Assembly (NCBI GenBank): GCA_002437495.1
Contig: DJQA01000013.1
Coordinates: forward strand, 1 to 35,408
From: Prevotellaceae bacterium UBA6398
GTDB lineage: Bacteria; Bacteroidota; Bacteroidia; Bacteroidales; Bacteroidaceae
Reading direction: 5' to 3'
DNA length: 35,408 nt
Shown: positions 23,186 through 31,488 of the stretch, piece after piece
Numbering within the stretch: position 1 is the first letter of the stretch
How the letters are laid out: the number at the start of each line of letters is the position of its first letter
Made by a program: the position numbers and the translations under genes
The notes under the pieces: generated by a model
Seen by the model: only the letters and a program-made list of their open reading frames with translations
What the model was told of the DNA's origin: nothing
Database searches by the model: none

Positions 23186-24121
23186 TTACATCAATTTAGC
23201 CAAAACCCTTTTTGCCGCTTCGCTGTCGACGGAAATTTGCCTTTGCAGGGCTTCGAGCGATGGGAAGCATATCTCGTTGCGCAGGCGCGACACGAACTCC
23301 ACGCTTATGTCCCTGCCGTAGATGTTGCCGTGGAAACCTTCGAGAAAGGCCTCAACCGTTGTGTCGTTGCCGTTGTTGAGCGTGGGTCTCGTACCTATGT
23401 TCACCACAGATGCGTATTTCTTGCCGTCCACATGCGATATGGCGGCATATACTCCATGTTTGGGAATAATTTTGCCCGATGGCGCGGCATCGACGTTGGC
23501 GGTTGGAAAGCCGAGACTCGTGCCCATGTGGCGGCCTTCCGCAACCTTTCCCGTAAGGGTGTATCGGTATCCGAGCATTGCGAAGGCCTGCTCCACTTTT
23601 CCGGCGAGCAGTGCGCCGCGTATTGCCGACGAGCTTATTTCCATGCCCGATGGCGGGAGGTATTTTGCTGCCCTCATAACGCTTATCCCCAAACTCTCGC
23701 CTATAATGCGGTAGTGCTCGAACGATTTGTCGCTATCGTGCCCTATGGAATGGTCATAGCCCATTACAAGTGCCTTAACGTTGAGTTGCTCTGCGAGATA
23801 GTGGCGCATGAAATCATCTGCGGAAAGTGCGGCTAACGACTTAGTGAAGTCCAGCAAGGCACAAAAGTCAATTCTCTGCCGCTCGATAAGCGATACGCGC
23901 TCGGGCGTTGTTGAAAGCAGCGGCGGTTGGCTTTCGGGACGCAATACGGCAAGCGGGTGGGCAGTGAAAGTAACTGCCATGGTGGCAAGTTTTTTTGCGC
24001 GGGCAAAAGCCTTTACGTTTTCAAGCAGGAAGCGGTGGCCCAAGTGTACTCCGTCGAAGAACCCTACGGCTGCCACGGAGGCTTTTGCAGGGCGCGTGCA
24101 GGGCGTGTGCAGCACTTCCAT
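23186..24121 (-). CDS. ribF: Bifunctional riboflavin kinase / FAD synthetase
   Basis: A 311-aa enzyme that phosphorylates riboflavin to FMN and adenylylates FMN to FAD. The N-terminal nucleotidyltransferase half shows GFFDGVHLGH and the later ISSSAIR motif. The C-terminal riboflavin kinase half shows GFPTANV, NIGTRPT and VEAFLEGFHGNIYG. I start it at 24121, where ATG overlaps the HAD gene stop as TGATG, which implies translational coupling; an ATG at 24154 is also possible. It is the last gene of the P-type ATPase homologue, HAD hydrolase and ribF group. Confidence 0.95.
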   Translation of the reverse strand: MEVLHTPCTRPAKASVAAVGFFDGVHLGHRFLLENVKAFARAKKLATMAVTFTAHPLAVLRPESQPPLLSTTPERVSLIERQRIDFCALLDFTKSLAALSADDFMRHYLAEQLNVKALVMGYDHSIGHDSDKSFEHYRIIGESLGISVMRAAKYLPPSGMEISSSAIRGALLAGKVEQAFAMLGYRYTLTGKVAEGRHMGTSLGFPTANVDAAPSGKIIPKHGVYAAISHVDGKKYASVVNIGTRPTLNNGNDTTVEAFLEGFHGNIYGRDISVEFVSRLRNEICFPSLEALQRQISVDSEAAKRVLAKLM

Positions 24122-24753
24122 CAGTTTTGGGCGTTGCTGAACAGCTCCATCCAATCGCCCCCGCCTTTTGACAGGTATGTTTTAAGCCCTTCTTTGGCAG
24201 CGGCCTCGCAGTTTGCTTCGCTGTCGTCGATGTACAGTGTTTCGTCGGGCTTTACTCCCGACTCCTTTATTGCGAGCTTGAATATGCGGCTGTCGGGCTT
24301 AGCCATTCCCATTTTGTAGGAAAGGAAGATTTTTTCAAAATAATAGTCAACGGTGCGACCGCGATACAGGAATAAGTCGTTTGTTGAAAGCGCCCAGTGT
24401 ATCCTGTTTGTGTTGCTGAGCAAAAACAGGTGGTACTTGTTCTTTAAGCTTGCCAGGCATTCCAGCCGCTCGCATGGTATTCCCACAAGAAACTCGTTCC
24501 AGGCATCAATAATTTTCCGGTCCTGAATTTCCGGGCGGCCGGAAATTTCGCGCAGTGCATCGCAAAAATCCTCCGTGTTCATATCCCCGGTCTCTATGTC
24601 TGAGAACACTCCGCTTTGCACATACTGTCCCAAGGCATCGCGCACGTTTATGCCGAGCCTTTCAAACGCTTCGATGCAGCGTTCGCGGTCAAGGTCAACA
24701 ATAACTCCTCCGAAGTCGAAGATAATGTTTTTAATACCGGTCAATTCGTTCAT
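24121..24753 (-). CDS. HAD-superfamily (IA-type) phosphatase
   Basis: A 210-aa HAD hydrolase. Motif I is DFGGVIVDLD (D13 nucleophile), with glycine at the usual second aspartate position, as in YihX/alpha-glucose-1-phosphate phosphatase-like members. Motif II is SNT (113-115), motif III is K152-P153, and motif IV is DD (176-177). A helical cap lies at about 20-90. The substrate is unknown; a sugar phosphate or FMN are both conceivable. Because it overlaps ribF, an FMN or riboflavin-pathway phosphatase role is a reasonable guess, but no more than that. It starts 12 bp after the ATPase homologue. Confidence 0.88.
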   Translation of the reverse strand: MNELTGIKNIIFDFGGVIVDLDRERCIEAFERLGINVRDALGQYVQSGVFSDIETGDMNTEDFCDALREISGRPEIQDRKIIDAWNEFLVGIPCERLECLASLKNKYHLFLLSNTNRIHWALSTNDLFLYRGRTVDYYFEKIFLSYKMGMAKPDSRIFKLAIKESGVKPDETLYIDDSEANCEAAAKEGLKTYLSKGGGDWMELFSNAQN

Positions 24754-24765
24754 TATGTAAATGGT

Positions 24766-27402
24766 TTATTTTGTTATTAGTCCTTTTGGATGTTTTGCCC
24801 AAGCCCTGCGGCGCACAGCGCGCACCGTTTCGGGAACGGCGTATATGAGGAATGTTGTAAGAAACATCTCGAGCCATACGCTGAAGTTAAGGTGGAAAGT
24901 GCGGAAAGCCGAGCCGCCGAACTCCACCAGCACAGCCTGCCCGGCCAAAATCAGCAACATTCCCGCCAGCATTCCGTGGCATTTGAAAAATTTGTGGAAT
25001 GCAAAGTTGCTGCTTCCCCATGCGCGCACGTTCAGAATGTTCCAGAATTGCAGGAATACGAAAACGGTGAAAAGCATTGACAGGTTTTTGAGTTGCAGCG
25101 CGTGAAGCAGTCCCGGCTTTTCGTTGAGCCATTCCACAATGTGCAGCATAACCAGCAGTATTGCCGTGAACCACAGAGATGTTAGCGTAATCTTGCGCAC
25201 CACTGCCTTTGTTGCCAAATATACAGTGTGCTTACGCGGTTTTTTCTTCATAAGCCTGTTTGAGGGGGGCAGAGTGAGCAGTGCCGCAGGGGCTATAAAG
25301 TCCGTTATAAGGCCAATCCACAGCATTTGTGTAATTGTTAACGGCATAAGTGCGCCTGTGGCCGCGCCCAAAAGCACGGTAAGCAACACAGTGGCGTTGG
25401 CGGTGTATCTGAAAACAAGCAGCCGCCTCATGTTGTCATACATGGCCCTTCCCCATTTTACGGCCGAAAGTAGGGTGGTAAGAGAAACTTCCGTGAGCGT
25501 TATGTCTGCCGACTCCTTTGCCGCCGCCTCCGCATTTTCCGAGGCTATGGCCGCGTGGGCAAACGTAAAGGCGGGAACATCGTTTATGCTGTTTCCCGTA
25601 ACGGCTACCACTTCGCCGAGTTTCCGCTGCAATTGCACGAACCTTTGCTTGTCGCATGGTCTTGCGCGGCTTATTATTTTTATCTTGGGTATTATGTGCA
25701 GGGCTTCTTCATCGGAAAGTTTTGCAAATACCTTGCCGGTGATGGCGTTTTCCTCGTTGTCGGTGTCTGTCCAAATTCCGGCCTGCCGCGCCATTTCGCG
25801 CGCGGTGTCGCCGTTTTCCCCTGTAACGATTTTAAGCTTTATTCCGGCTTTTCGGTATTGTGCGGCTGTTTCCGGAATGTCGTGTCGCACGGTGTCTTGC
25901 ATCACGGCCACGCCGGTGTATTTCAAGCCTCCTGCCAATAAGGCTGCGGCAGCGTCGCTTTCGCCGTGTTCCAGACGCTTGCGGGCAAAGGCAAGGGCGC
26001 GCATTGCCTTGTTTCGGTAATATTTGAGCAGCTTGTCAAAGTCGGCTTTCTGTTCGGCGTTGTCGCAGAAAGTTTCAAGCACTTCGGGCGCGCCTTTCAC
26101 GAAAAGATACCTTGCACCATCCACATCGGCTATTGTTGCCATGTATTTCCTTTCCTTCGAAAAAGGTATGCGGTCTATGATTTCCGCTTTTTCGCGCAGG
26201 TCGGCGTAATTTTCGCCTTCTTTCCACATCCAATGTAATATGGCGCATTCCGTTGCGCTTCCTATTCCCATGTATTTGTTGTCCCCAATAAGAAAGGCAG
26301 TGGAGTTTACCGCCGCGCCAATGCAGAAATTCCGTTTTGCGCCGCAGTATTTCATGTCGGCAACAATGAGACTGTTCCGACTTATGAAGTCGGAAATTCC
26401 CGTGCATACCATTGTAACCGCGCTAAGTTCCTCACAGACCTGCGGGTTTTTTACGTCGATTCCGCCTTTTTGCATCTTGCGGGCATTAAGTGCCACACAG
26501 GCAGATAGCATCATGGGCAGTCCTTTGGGCAGTGAGATTATTATCATCGCCGCACTCATCATGAAATTGTCGGCGAGCATTCCGAGTGTGGTGTGCCAGC
26601 ATGCGCTTGTGCCGTAGTTGATTTTCAGCACTCCCTTTACCGTAAGTAGCAGAAAGGATGTCAGGGACACGAAAAGCACCACGCGGCTTGTTACTGACAA
26701 TATGCGAGTGAGTTGTTTTCCGAATGGGGTGGCGGCGTAAGCGGAAAGCGGGTTGTTTTTTTGCATTCCGGCAAACTTTGTTTCGTTTCCCACGGCGGTT
26801 GCTTGCATAACGGCATCTCCCCCGAGCACGTTTGAGGAGCGGAAAAGCATGTCGTAATGCGCGTTTCCGACTGTGTTTTCTGTTGTGTTTTTTTTAACGG
26901 ATGTTTTCCCGCCAACGGCAGATTCGTCAACGAGCAGCGAGTGTGATACGAGTAGCATGCCGTCTGCGGGTATTTCGTCGCCTTGCCCGAGGATTATTAT
27001 TTCACCCGCCACAACCTCGCTGCGTGGTATTTCGCAAACATTGCCGTGTCTCACAACTTTTACCTTGTATGCGTCTCCCGTATTTTGCAATTTTCTGATG
27101 CGCCGTGCAACAAAGTCCTCAAAACACTGCATAACGCCGAAATAGAGCAGCACCGTAAGTATTACCCCCACCGTGGCCGCGCAGCCGTTTGCTTGATATC
27201 CTGCCGCAAGAGACACTATCGAGGCGAAAAACAGTGCCACGACCACAGGATTGGAGAGCTTTTCGGCATACCGCTTTAATGGCGACGGTCTTCGTGGCTC
27301 GGTGAGCACGTTTCTGCCGTGCGCAAATCGTGCGGTTGTGATTTCTGCCTCACAGAGTCCCCGGCGTATTTTTTTTATGGTTTCGGTGTCGGGCATTGCC
27401 AT
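24766..27402 (-). CDS. PMCA-type P-type ATPase homologue lacking catalytic residues
   Basis: An 878-aa protein with the full layout of Ca2+-type P2 ATPases: N-terminal cation-ATPase segment, M1-M4, A domain (about 105-215), P and N domains (about 325-650) and M5-M10 (about 660-865). Key residues are replaced. The phosphorylation motif DKTGTLT reads GISDFIS (335-341). The A-domain TGES reads GGKT (164-167). M4 PEGLP reads PKGLP (292-296). TGD reads TGE (527-529). The hinge TGDGxND reads TGNSIND (602-608). The M6 asparagine is G697, while D701 is kept. The N-domain KGAPE (436-440) is intact. The frame is open throughout, so it appears to be maintained as a protein. ATP-driven transport is very unlikely; a regulatory or sensor role is inference. 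Confidence 0.85.
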   Translation of the reverse strand: MAMPDTETIKKIRRGLCEAEITTARFAHGRNVLTEPRRPSPLKRYAEKLSNPVVVALFFASIVSLAAGYQANGCAATVGVILTVLLYFGVMQCFEDFVARRIRKLQNTGDAYKVKVVRHGNVCEIPRSEVVAGEIIILGQGDEIPADGMLLVSHSLLVDESAVGGKTSVKKNTTENTVGNAHYDMLFRSSNVLGGDAVMQATAVGNETKFAGMQKNNPLSAYAATPFGKQLTRILSVTSRVVLFVSLTSFLLLTVKGVLKINYGTSACWHTTLGMLADNFMMSAAMIIISLPKGLPMMLSACVALNARKMQKGGIDVKNPQVCEELSAVTMVCTGISDFISRNSLIVADMKYCGAKRNFCIGAAVNSTAFLIGDNKYMGIGSATECAILHWMWKEGENYADLREKAEIIDRIPFSKERKYMATIADVDGARYLFVKGAPEVLETFCDNAEQKADFDKLLKYYRNKAMRALAFARKRLEHGESDAAAALLAGGLKYTGVAVMQDTVRHDIPETAAQYRKAGIKLKIVTGENGDTAREMARQAGIWTDTDNEENAITGKVFAKLSDEEALHIIPKIKIISRARPCDKQRFVQLQRKLGEVVAVTGNSINDVPAFTFAHAAIASENAEAAAKESADITLTEVSLTTLLSAVKWGRAMYDNMRRLLVFRYTANATVLLTVLLGAATGALMPLTITQMLWIGLITDFIAPAALLTLPPSNRLMKKKPRKHTVYLATKAVVRKITLTSLWFTAILLVMLHIVEWLNEKPGLLHALQLKNLSMLFTVFVFLQFWNILNVRAWGSSNFAFHKFFKCHGMLAGMLLILAGQAVLVEFGGSAFRTFHLNFSVWLEMFLTTFLIYAVPETVRAVRRRAWAKHPKGLITK
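26375..26395. repeat. Perfect inverted repeat inside the lost catalytic motif
   Basis: TTCCGACTT and AAGTCGGAA form 9-bp perfect arms with a 3-nt spacer. The dyad overlaps the codons of residues 336-343, exactly where the DKTGTLT motif of the P-type ATPase should be. Confidence 0.7.
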
Positions 27403-27424
27403 GGGTTTGCTTATAATGCTTCTG

Positions 27425-27432
27425 CAAAGTTA
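27425..27432 (-). promoter_or_regulatory. -7 box of the ATPase-homologue operon
   Basis: CAAAGTTA on the plus strand is TAACTTTG on the minus strand, 22 bp before the ATG at 27402. No clear -33 TTTG is seen at the correct distance. Confidence 0.45.
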
Positions 27433-27462
27433 GCAATTTCTTCTCGAAGCGGTGGGATGCAC

Positions 27463-27500
27463 ACAGCCCCGCCGTCCTTTTTGCAAGGCAGCGGGGCTGT
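27463..27500 (-). terminator. GC-rich hairpin after the FAS1 lipoprotein gene
   Basis: ACAGCCCCGC (27463-27472) pairs perfectly with GCGGGGCTGT (27491-27500). It lies 44 bp after the FAS1 stop codon. A T-tract is missing on the minus strand, so termination may be partial, leaving the ATPase homologue partly in the same transcript. Confidence 0.5.
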
Positions 27501-27543
27501 ATGTGTGGGTTATGTTTTTGTTTTGCGGCGTTTAATTGTTGTT

Positions 27544-29565
27544 TTACCAGTAATCCTCCGCCTCCACTCCGGCATATACGTTTTTCGGACACCATTCCAT
27601 ATAGTCTATGTCAAGATGGGCGGCGGGGTTGTTGAGTATGGTTTTGAACCTTACATAATAGGTTTTGTCCTTGTCAACATATCCGCGATACAGTATGTGG
27701 CGCAGCTTGTGGAGGCCGAAGCCATCGTTTCGCCCGCCTGTTGTGCCGGCCGAGCTTGCGCTACCGTAGCAGTTTGTTCCTTTCATTATGTCGTGATTGC
27801 GCATGTTGCGTTCCAGGCGCAGGTTTTCCTCCTTGTCGTCGCCATCGATGAAGAAACCTATGCGTTCGGTGTTTTCGTTATATCTCATATCCACGGGCAG
27901 ACCTATTGCCGGCAGGTTGTTGCGGTCGGAACCCACGTACACCTGCATCATGCCGCAGTTGTCCCCGTTTCCCACGGCCACGCGCAGCTCGTATGTACCG
28001 CTGTTTGGCACTCGCGGAAGTTTGAAAATCACATCGTAGTTGCCCTCGAAGAATGGCTCGTCCTGCTCAAAGGCGCGGTTGCCTGAAAGTCCGTAAACCT
28101 CCAACAGCGTTAGCTGCGTGTCGTCGGTGTAGCGTATTCCTTCGCAGTAGCCGTCGTATATGTAGTAAAAGTTTGTGTTGGGCAGGGCGCGAAGTCCGTT
28201 AGTCATGAGTTCGGGTTGTTGCGAGAGCACGTCGAAGCGTATGCGCTCGTTTAGCACCTTGCCCGGCACGTCATCGTCATACCACAGCACATCGTCTATC
28301 GGGTAGTAGAAGCCGTTGAGCGCCTGAATGTCGCGCACGCCGTTGGCGGCGTTGACGCGGATGCCGGGGCGCGGCACGAGCAGCTCGTCGTAGGTGTCCC
28401 AGTCATACTTCGCCACATAGCGGTTAAGGCGTTTGCCGCCGGTCTGTTTGCCCTCGGTCATCTTCAAAAGGCGCGGGTATTTGCCCATCGTCTCCCAATA
28501 CTGCATCTTGTCTATGCCGAGCTTGTTTGGGTTGGTGTAGGCATAGCCCACCTCGTTGTAGTGTATCACGAGCTTGTTGAACGGCATGGCTCCTTTCACG
28601 AGATGGTAAGCCACAAACTGGTTTACGGCGTTGTCGGGGCTGGTGAGGTCGTTGCTCGTGGCATTCGGGTAGTAGGTTTTGCATATCCCGCTTATTTTGT
28701 TGATAATCTCGTCCCAATTTGAAATGCCGCTGCCTTCGTATTTGAGCGTAATGCCCCATTTTTCGCATAGCAGTGAGTCGGGCTCGACGAAGGCCGTGTA
28801 TCCGAAATACCTGTGCTGTGGCACAATTGCGTTCATGGTGGGGGTTTGCACACGCGAGGGAAGGTCGCGCGCCTCATACTTTTCGTCGCGTATGAGCATC
28901 AGGCTGTCGCTCCATTTTGTAACAAGCAGCAGCCTCGAGAATATCTGCAGGTTGTCCTGGCTCGCTATAAGGTCGGGCAGTGTGCTCGAGTAGGGCATCA
29001 CCACTCGGTTCACCACGTGCATCCAGCCGTTTTCGGCCTCGTTGTCGGCGCTTGTTATCTCCGAGAACGCATCTATGAAAATTCTCACCTTGCCCGTGGA
29101 GTCGTTAGTGCCGAAGGATACCGTGGCAAAGCGGTCGGCCATTGTTTTGTAGTCGAATGTGCCTTCTTGGAACGTAGTTGTTTTGTATGCTTCGTTGCTC
29201 TCGGTGTCGATTATGCTGTTGAAAACAATGTCCTGTGCCACCGAGTCGGGCGTTTGGCTGATGTCGTAGTTGGGTGTGGCGAAAACCGAGTCGAGATAAT
29301 GCTGCACGGCGGCGTTTGTGGGCGCGAAAACCGTGTAGTTTCCCCTGGCTTCGAGCAGGTGGTCCATGGTGGAGCCTTTCTTGCCGCTCTTGGCATGCTG
29401 TAGCATGAAGTAATAGTTGCTTAGGTCGGGGTTCTCTTTCACGTAGTCGGCTATCGACTTTCCGTTGAACACGTAGATGTCTGAATCGTCCACTTTGTCG
29501 GAGCACGATTGGAGGCTTAAAATTACAGCCGCCAAAAACAAGAATCCCAGGTAAATTCTTTTCAT
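27544..29565 (-). CDS. Fasciclin (FAS1) domain lipoprotein
   Basis: A 673-aa lipoprotein. The ATG at 29565 gives a type II signal peptide with lipobox LQSC (C21). An N-terminal FAS1 domain (about 29-185) shows the family signature NYTVFAPTNAAVQHYL. A second FAS1-like region follows (about 187-400, including MNAIVPQHRYFGYTAFVEPDSLL). The C-terminal third (about 490-673, PNSGTYELRVAVGN and LDIDYMEWCP) looks like a beta-sandwich. Such lipoproteins often accompany SusC/SusD-type loci or mediate adhesion; here none is adjacent. It has its own promoter and is predicted to be exported to the outer membrane. Confidence 0.85.
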   Translation of the reverse strand: MKRIYLGFLFLAAVILSLQSCSDKVDDSDIYVFNGKSIADYVKENPDLSNYYFMLQHAKSGKKGSTMDHLLEARGNYTVFAPTNAAVQHYLDSVFATPNYDISQTPDSVAQDIVFNSIIDTESNEAYKTTTFQEGTFDYKTMADRFATVSFGTNDSTGKVRIFIDAFSEITSADNEAENGWMHVVNRVVMPYSSTLPDLIASQDNLQIFSRLLLVTKWSDSLMLIRDEKYEARDLPSRVQTPTMNAIVPQHRYFGYTAFVEPDSLLCEKWGITLKYEGSGISNWDEIINKISGICKTYYPNATSNDLTSPDNAVNQFVAYHLVKGAMPFNKLVIHYNEVGYAYTNPNKLGIDKMQYWETMGKYPRLLKMTEGKQTGGKRLNRYVAKYDWDTYDELLVPRPGIRVNAANGVRDIQALNGFYYPIDDVLWYDDDVPGKVLNERIRFDVLSQQPELMTNGLRALPNTNFYYIYDGYCEGIRYTDDTQLTLLEVYGLSGNRAFEQDEPFFEGNYDVIFKLPRVPNSGTYELRVAVGNGDNCGMMQVYVGSDRNNLPAIGLPVDMRYNENTERIGFFIDGDDKEENLRLERNMRNHDIMKGTNCYGSASSAGTTGGRNDGFGLHKLRHILYRGYVDKDKTYYVRFKTILNNPAAHLDIDYMEWCPKNVYAGVEAEDYW

Positions 29566-29644
29566 GGCAAAAATATAGTTTATAAAGTTGGTATGCTCAT
29601 ACAGCTGTTGCACATTAAGATTGTGAGCTTATGCTTAGTGTGGG

Positions 29645-29675
29645 CAAATGTGTAAATTTTTTACCAAATACCAAA
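29645..29675 (-). promoter_or_regulatory. Promoter of the FAS1 lipoprotein gene
   Basis: On the minus strand TTTG (29672-29675) and CACATTTG (29645-29652) are separated by 19 bp; one mismatch is in the -7 box. The leader would be about 75 nt. Confidence 0.5.
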
Positions 29676-29946
29676 GTGTTTTTGCTATTTTTTACATGAA
29701 ACTTGTATAGGATGTCCTAAATGGCGCAATTTTTCGTATGTTTTTCACGAATGGCGCAAAAAGAGCTTTTGCCGTTGTGCGTGCGGGAAACCACGCTTTA
29801 CGGTTGTTTGCGGACAGGGCACGTTTTCGTACTTTGGCGTGGGGAGTTTTAGGCAAACGGTGTAGCGCGTTGATGCACTCCTTTACATATAGCTTACCGG
29901 TGGCGGTGCAAGTTTTTGTATTCCGGGTGTTTGAAACGGGCGAAAA

Positions 29947-30030
29947 AAGGTCTGATGTAATTTTTTCTACGTCCGATATAATTTTTTCTACATAGGACAT
30001 GGTTTTTTCGGTGTCCCATGTGGTTTTCTA
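29947..30030 (+). repeat. 21-bp repeat array E (4 units)
   Basis: Exact 21-bp units start at 29947, 29968, 29989 and 30010. The cores are GGTCTGATGTA, TACGTCCGATATA, TACATAGGACATG and GTGTCCCATGTG. The left flank GCGAAAAAAGG is shared with array D, and the inverted third core is shared with array B. Confidence 0.9.
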
Positions 30031-30315
30031 CGATGTCATTGTATGGGCTTCCTCGTGCCGGGAAAGCATGGCGGCACAAAAAGGTTTTGGCGGCATGCCG
30101 GGGATAATTGAAAAATAAAACGGTGCATGGAATTACGCAAACAGCTTGGTTCATGCGCATTTAAGGTGTCCTTTACTAACTGTTTGCTTTGCAAAACCGG
30201 GCAAGAAGTAATAAAAGCGCGTTAACAGGCGCATTTGCCGAAAAATTTTCTGAAAAAACGGGCATATGCACGTAAATTAAGCAAAAACGCCAACTATGCC
30301 TAAGAACAAAGTATT

Positions 30316-30323
30316 TATCTTTG
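30316..30323 (+). promoter_or_regulatory. -7 box of cysK
   Basis: TATCTTTG matches TAnnTTTG and lies 45 bp before the cysK ATG. No TTTG stands out at -33. Confidence 0.5.
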
Positions 30324-30368
30324 CAAACATACAATCGTATAATAAACAAACACTTAAAACCCAAGATT

Positions 30369-31319
30369 ATGGCAAACATTCATCAGAAATTAACCGAGCT
30401 CATAGGGGGAACGCCCCTCGTAAAACTAAATGAGCTGACAAAAAATCCTGAAGTTAAGGCAGAGGTGGTGGCCAAGCTGGAATATTTCAATCCCGGCGGA
30501 AGCGTAAAAGACCGCATTGCGCTCGCGATGATAGAGGATGCCGAACAAAGCGGCAGACTGAAACCCGGAGCCACAATAATAGAGCCTACGAGTGGAAACA
30601 CAGGCGTTGGCATAGCATGGGTGGCGGTAGTTAAAGGCTACAAAGCCATACTAACCATGCCCGAGTCGATGAGCGAGGAGCGCAAAAGCCTTTTGCGGGC
30701 CCGTGGAGCGCAACTTGTGCTCACACCGGGCGCGGCAGGAATGAAGGGAGCCGTTGAAAAGGCCGAGGAGCTGCACAGGCAGATTCCCGGCTCGGTGATA
30801 CTGCAGCAGTTTGATAATCCCGCCAACCGCGCAATACATGAAAAAACCACGGCAGAGGAAATATGGAAAGACACCGACGGAAAGGTTGACATTGTTGTGG
30901 CAGGCGTGGGCACAGGCGGCACAATAAGCGGCGTTGCGGCAGGACTGCACAAACACAATCCCGCCATAGAGGCCTATGCCGTAGAGCCCGACAGTTCGCC
31001 CGTGCTTTCGGGCGGCAACCCCGGGCCGCACAAGATACAGGGCATAGGCGCTAACTTTGTGCCGGGGAACTTCGTGAAAGACGTTGTGAGCGGCGTGGTG
31101 CGCGTTAAAGACGACGATGCAATAAGAACAGGACGCGAACTGGCCCTTAAAGAGGGATTGCTCGTGGGAATATCTTCGGGAGCAGCCGCATGGGCGGCAC
31201 TCGAATTGGCAAAAAAGCCCGAGAATGCAGGCAAGCGCATAGTTGCCGTGTTCCCCGATACGGGCGAGAGGTATCTGTCAACCGTGCTTTATGCCTTTGA
31301 TAAATATCCGCTGAAGTAA
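30369..31319 (+). CDS. cysK: Cysteine synthase A (O-acetylserine sulfhydrylase)
   Basis: A 316-aa PLP enzyme that makes cysteine from O-acetylserine and sulfide in the cytoplasm. NPGGSVKDR carries the PLP lysine K47. TSGNTG is the substrate loop and GTGGTISG the phosphate-binding loop. GLLVGISSGAA and VFPDTGERYLST complete the family pattern. The ATG at 30369 gives the usual N-terminus (LTELIGGTPLVKL) and follows a TATCTTTG box; the frame could open at 30321 but that part overlaps the promoter. It is monocistronic and ends at a terminator. Confidence 0.97.
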   Translation: MANIHQKLTELIGGTPLVKLNELTKNPEVKAEVVAKLEYFNPGGSVKDRIALAMIEDAEQSGRLKPGATIIEPTSGNTGVGIAWVAVVKGYKAILTMPESMSEERKSLLRARGAQLVLTPGAAGMKGAVEKAEELHRQIPGSVILQQFDNPANRAIHEKTTAEEIWKDTDGKVDIVVAGVGTGGTISGVAAGLHKHNPAIEAYAVEPDSSPVLSGGNPGPHKIQGIGANFVPGNFVKDVVSGVVRVKDDDAIRTGRELALKEGLLVGISSGAAAWAALELAKKPENAGKRIVAVFPDTGERYLSTVLYAFDKYPLK

Positions 31320-31371
31320 CCCTTAATTGTATGGCTAAACAGTTGAAACCTTGAAAAGTGCGGTTTCACAT

Positions 31372-31408
31372 ATACCCGGCAAGGAAAAACCCGTGCCGGG
31401 TATTTATA
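31372..31408 (+). terminator. Terminator after cysK
   Basis: ATACCCGGCA (31372-31381) pairs perfectly with TGCCGGGTAT (31394-31403), followed by the modest TTATAT tract. It separates cysK from the next operon. Confidence 0.65.
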
Positions 31409-31488
31409 TATCGTAATTTTACCGTTAACCACTTTCGTAGAGCGGGGAACGCGGGATTAGGCACGAAATCAAATAGGCTCACAAACTC

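Larger units (their letters stand above)
29566..30368. other. 800-bp divergent intergenic region
   Basis: No credible gene between the FAS1 gene and cysK. It contains both promoters, two direct copies of AATGGCGCAA (29720-29729 and 29750-29759, exactly 30 bp apart) and 21-bp array E (29947-30030). The remaining AT-rich sequence shows nothing I recognise. Confidence 0.55.

Noticed and set aside
24766..27402. Pseudogene call for the P-type ATPase
   Set aside because: There is no frameshift, stop codon or truncation, and both membrane domains and the N domain are complete, so I list it as a coding sequence with lost catalytic residues.
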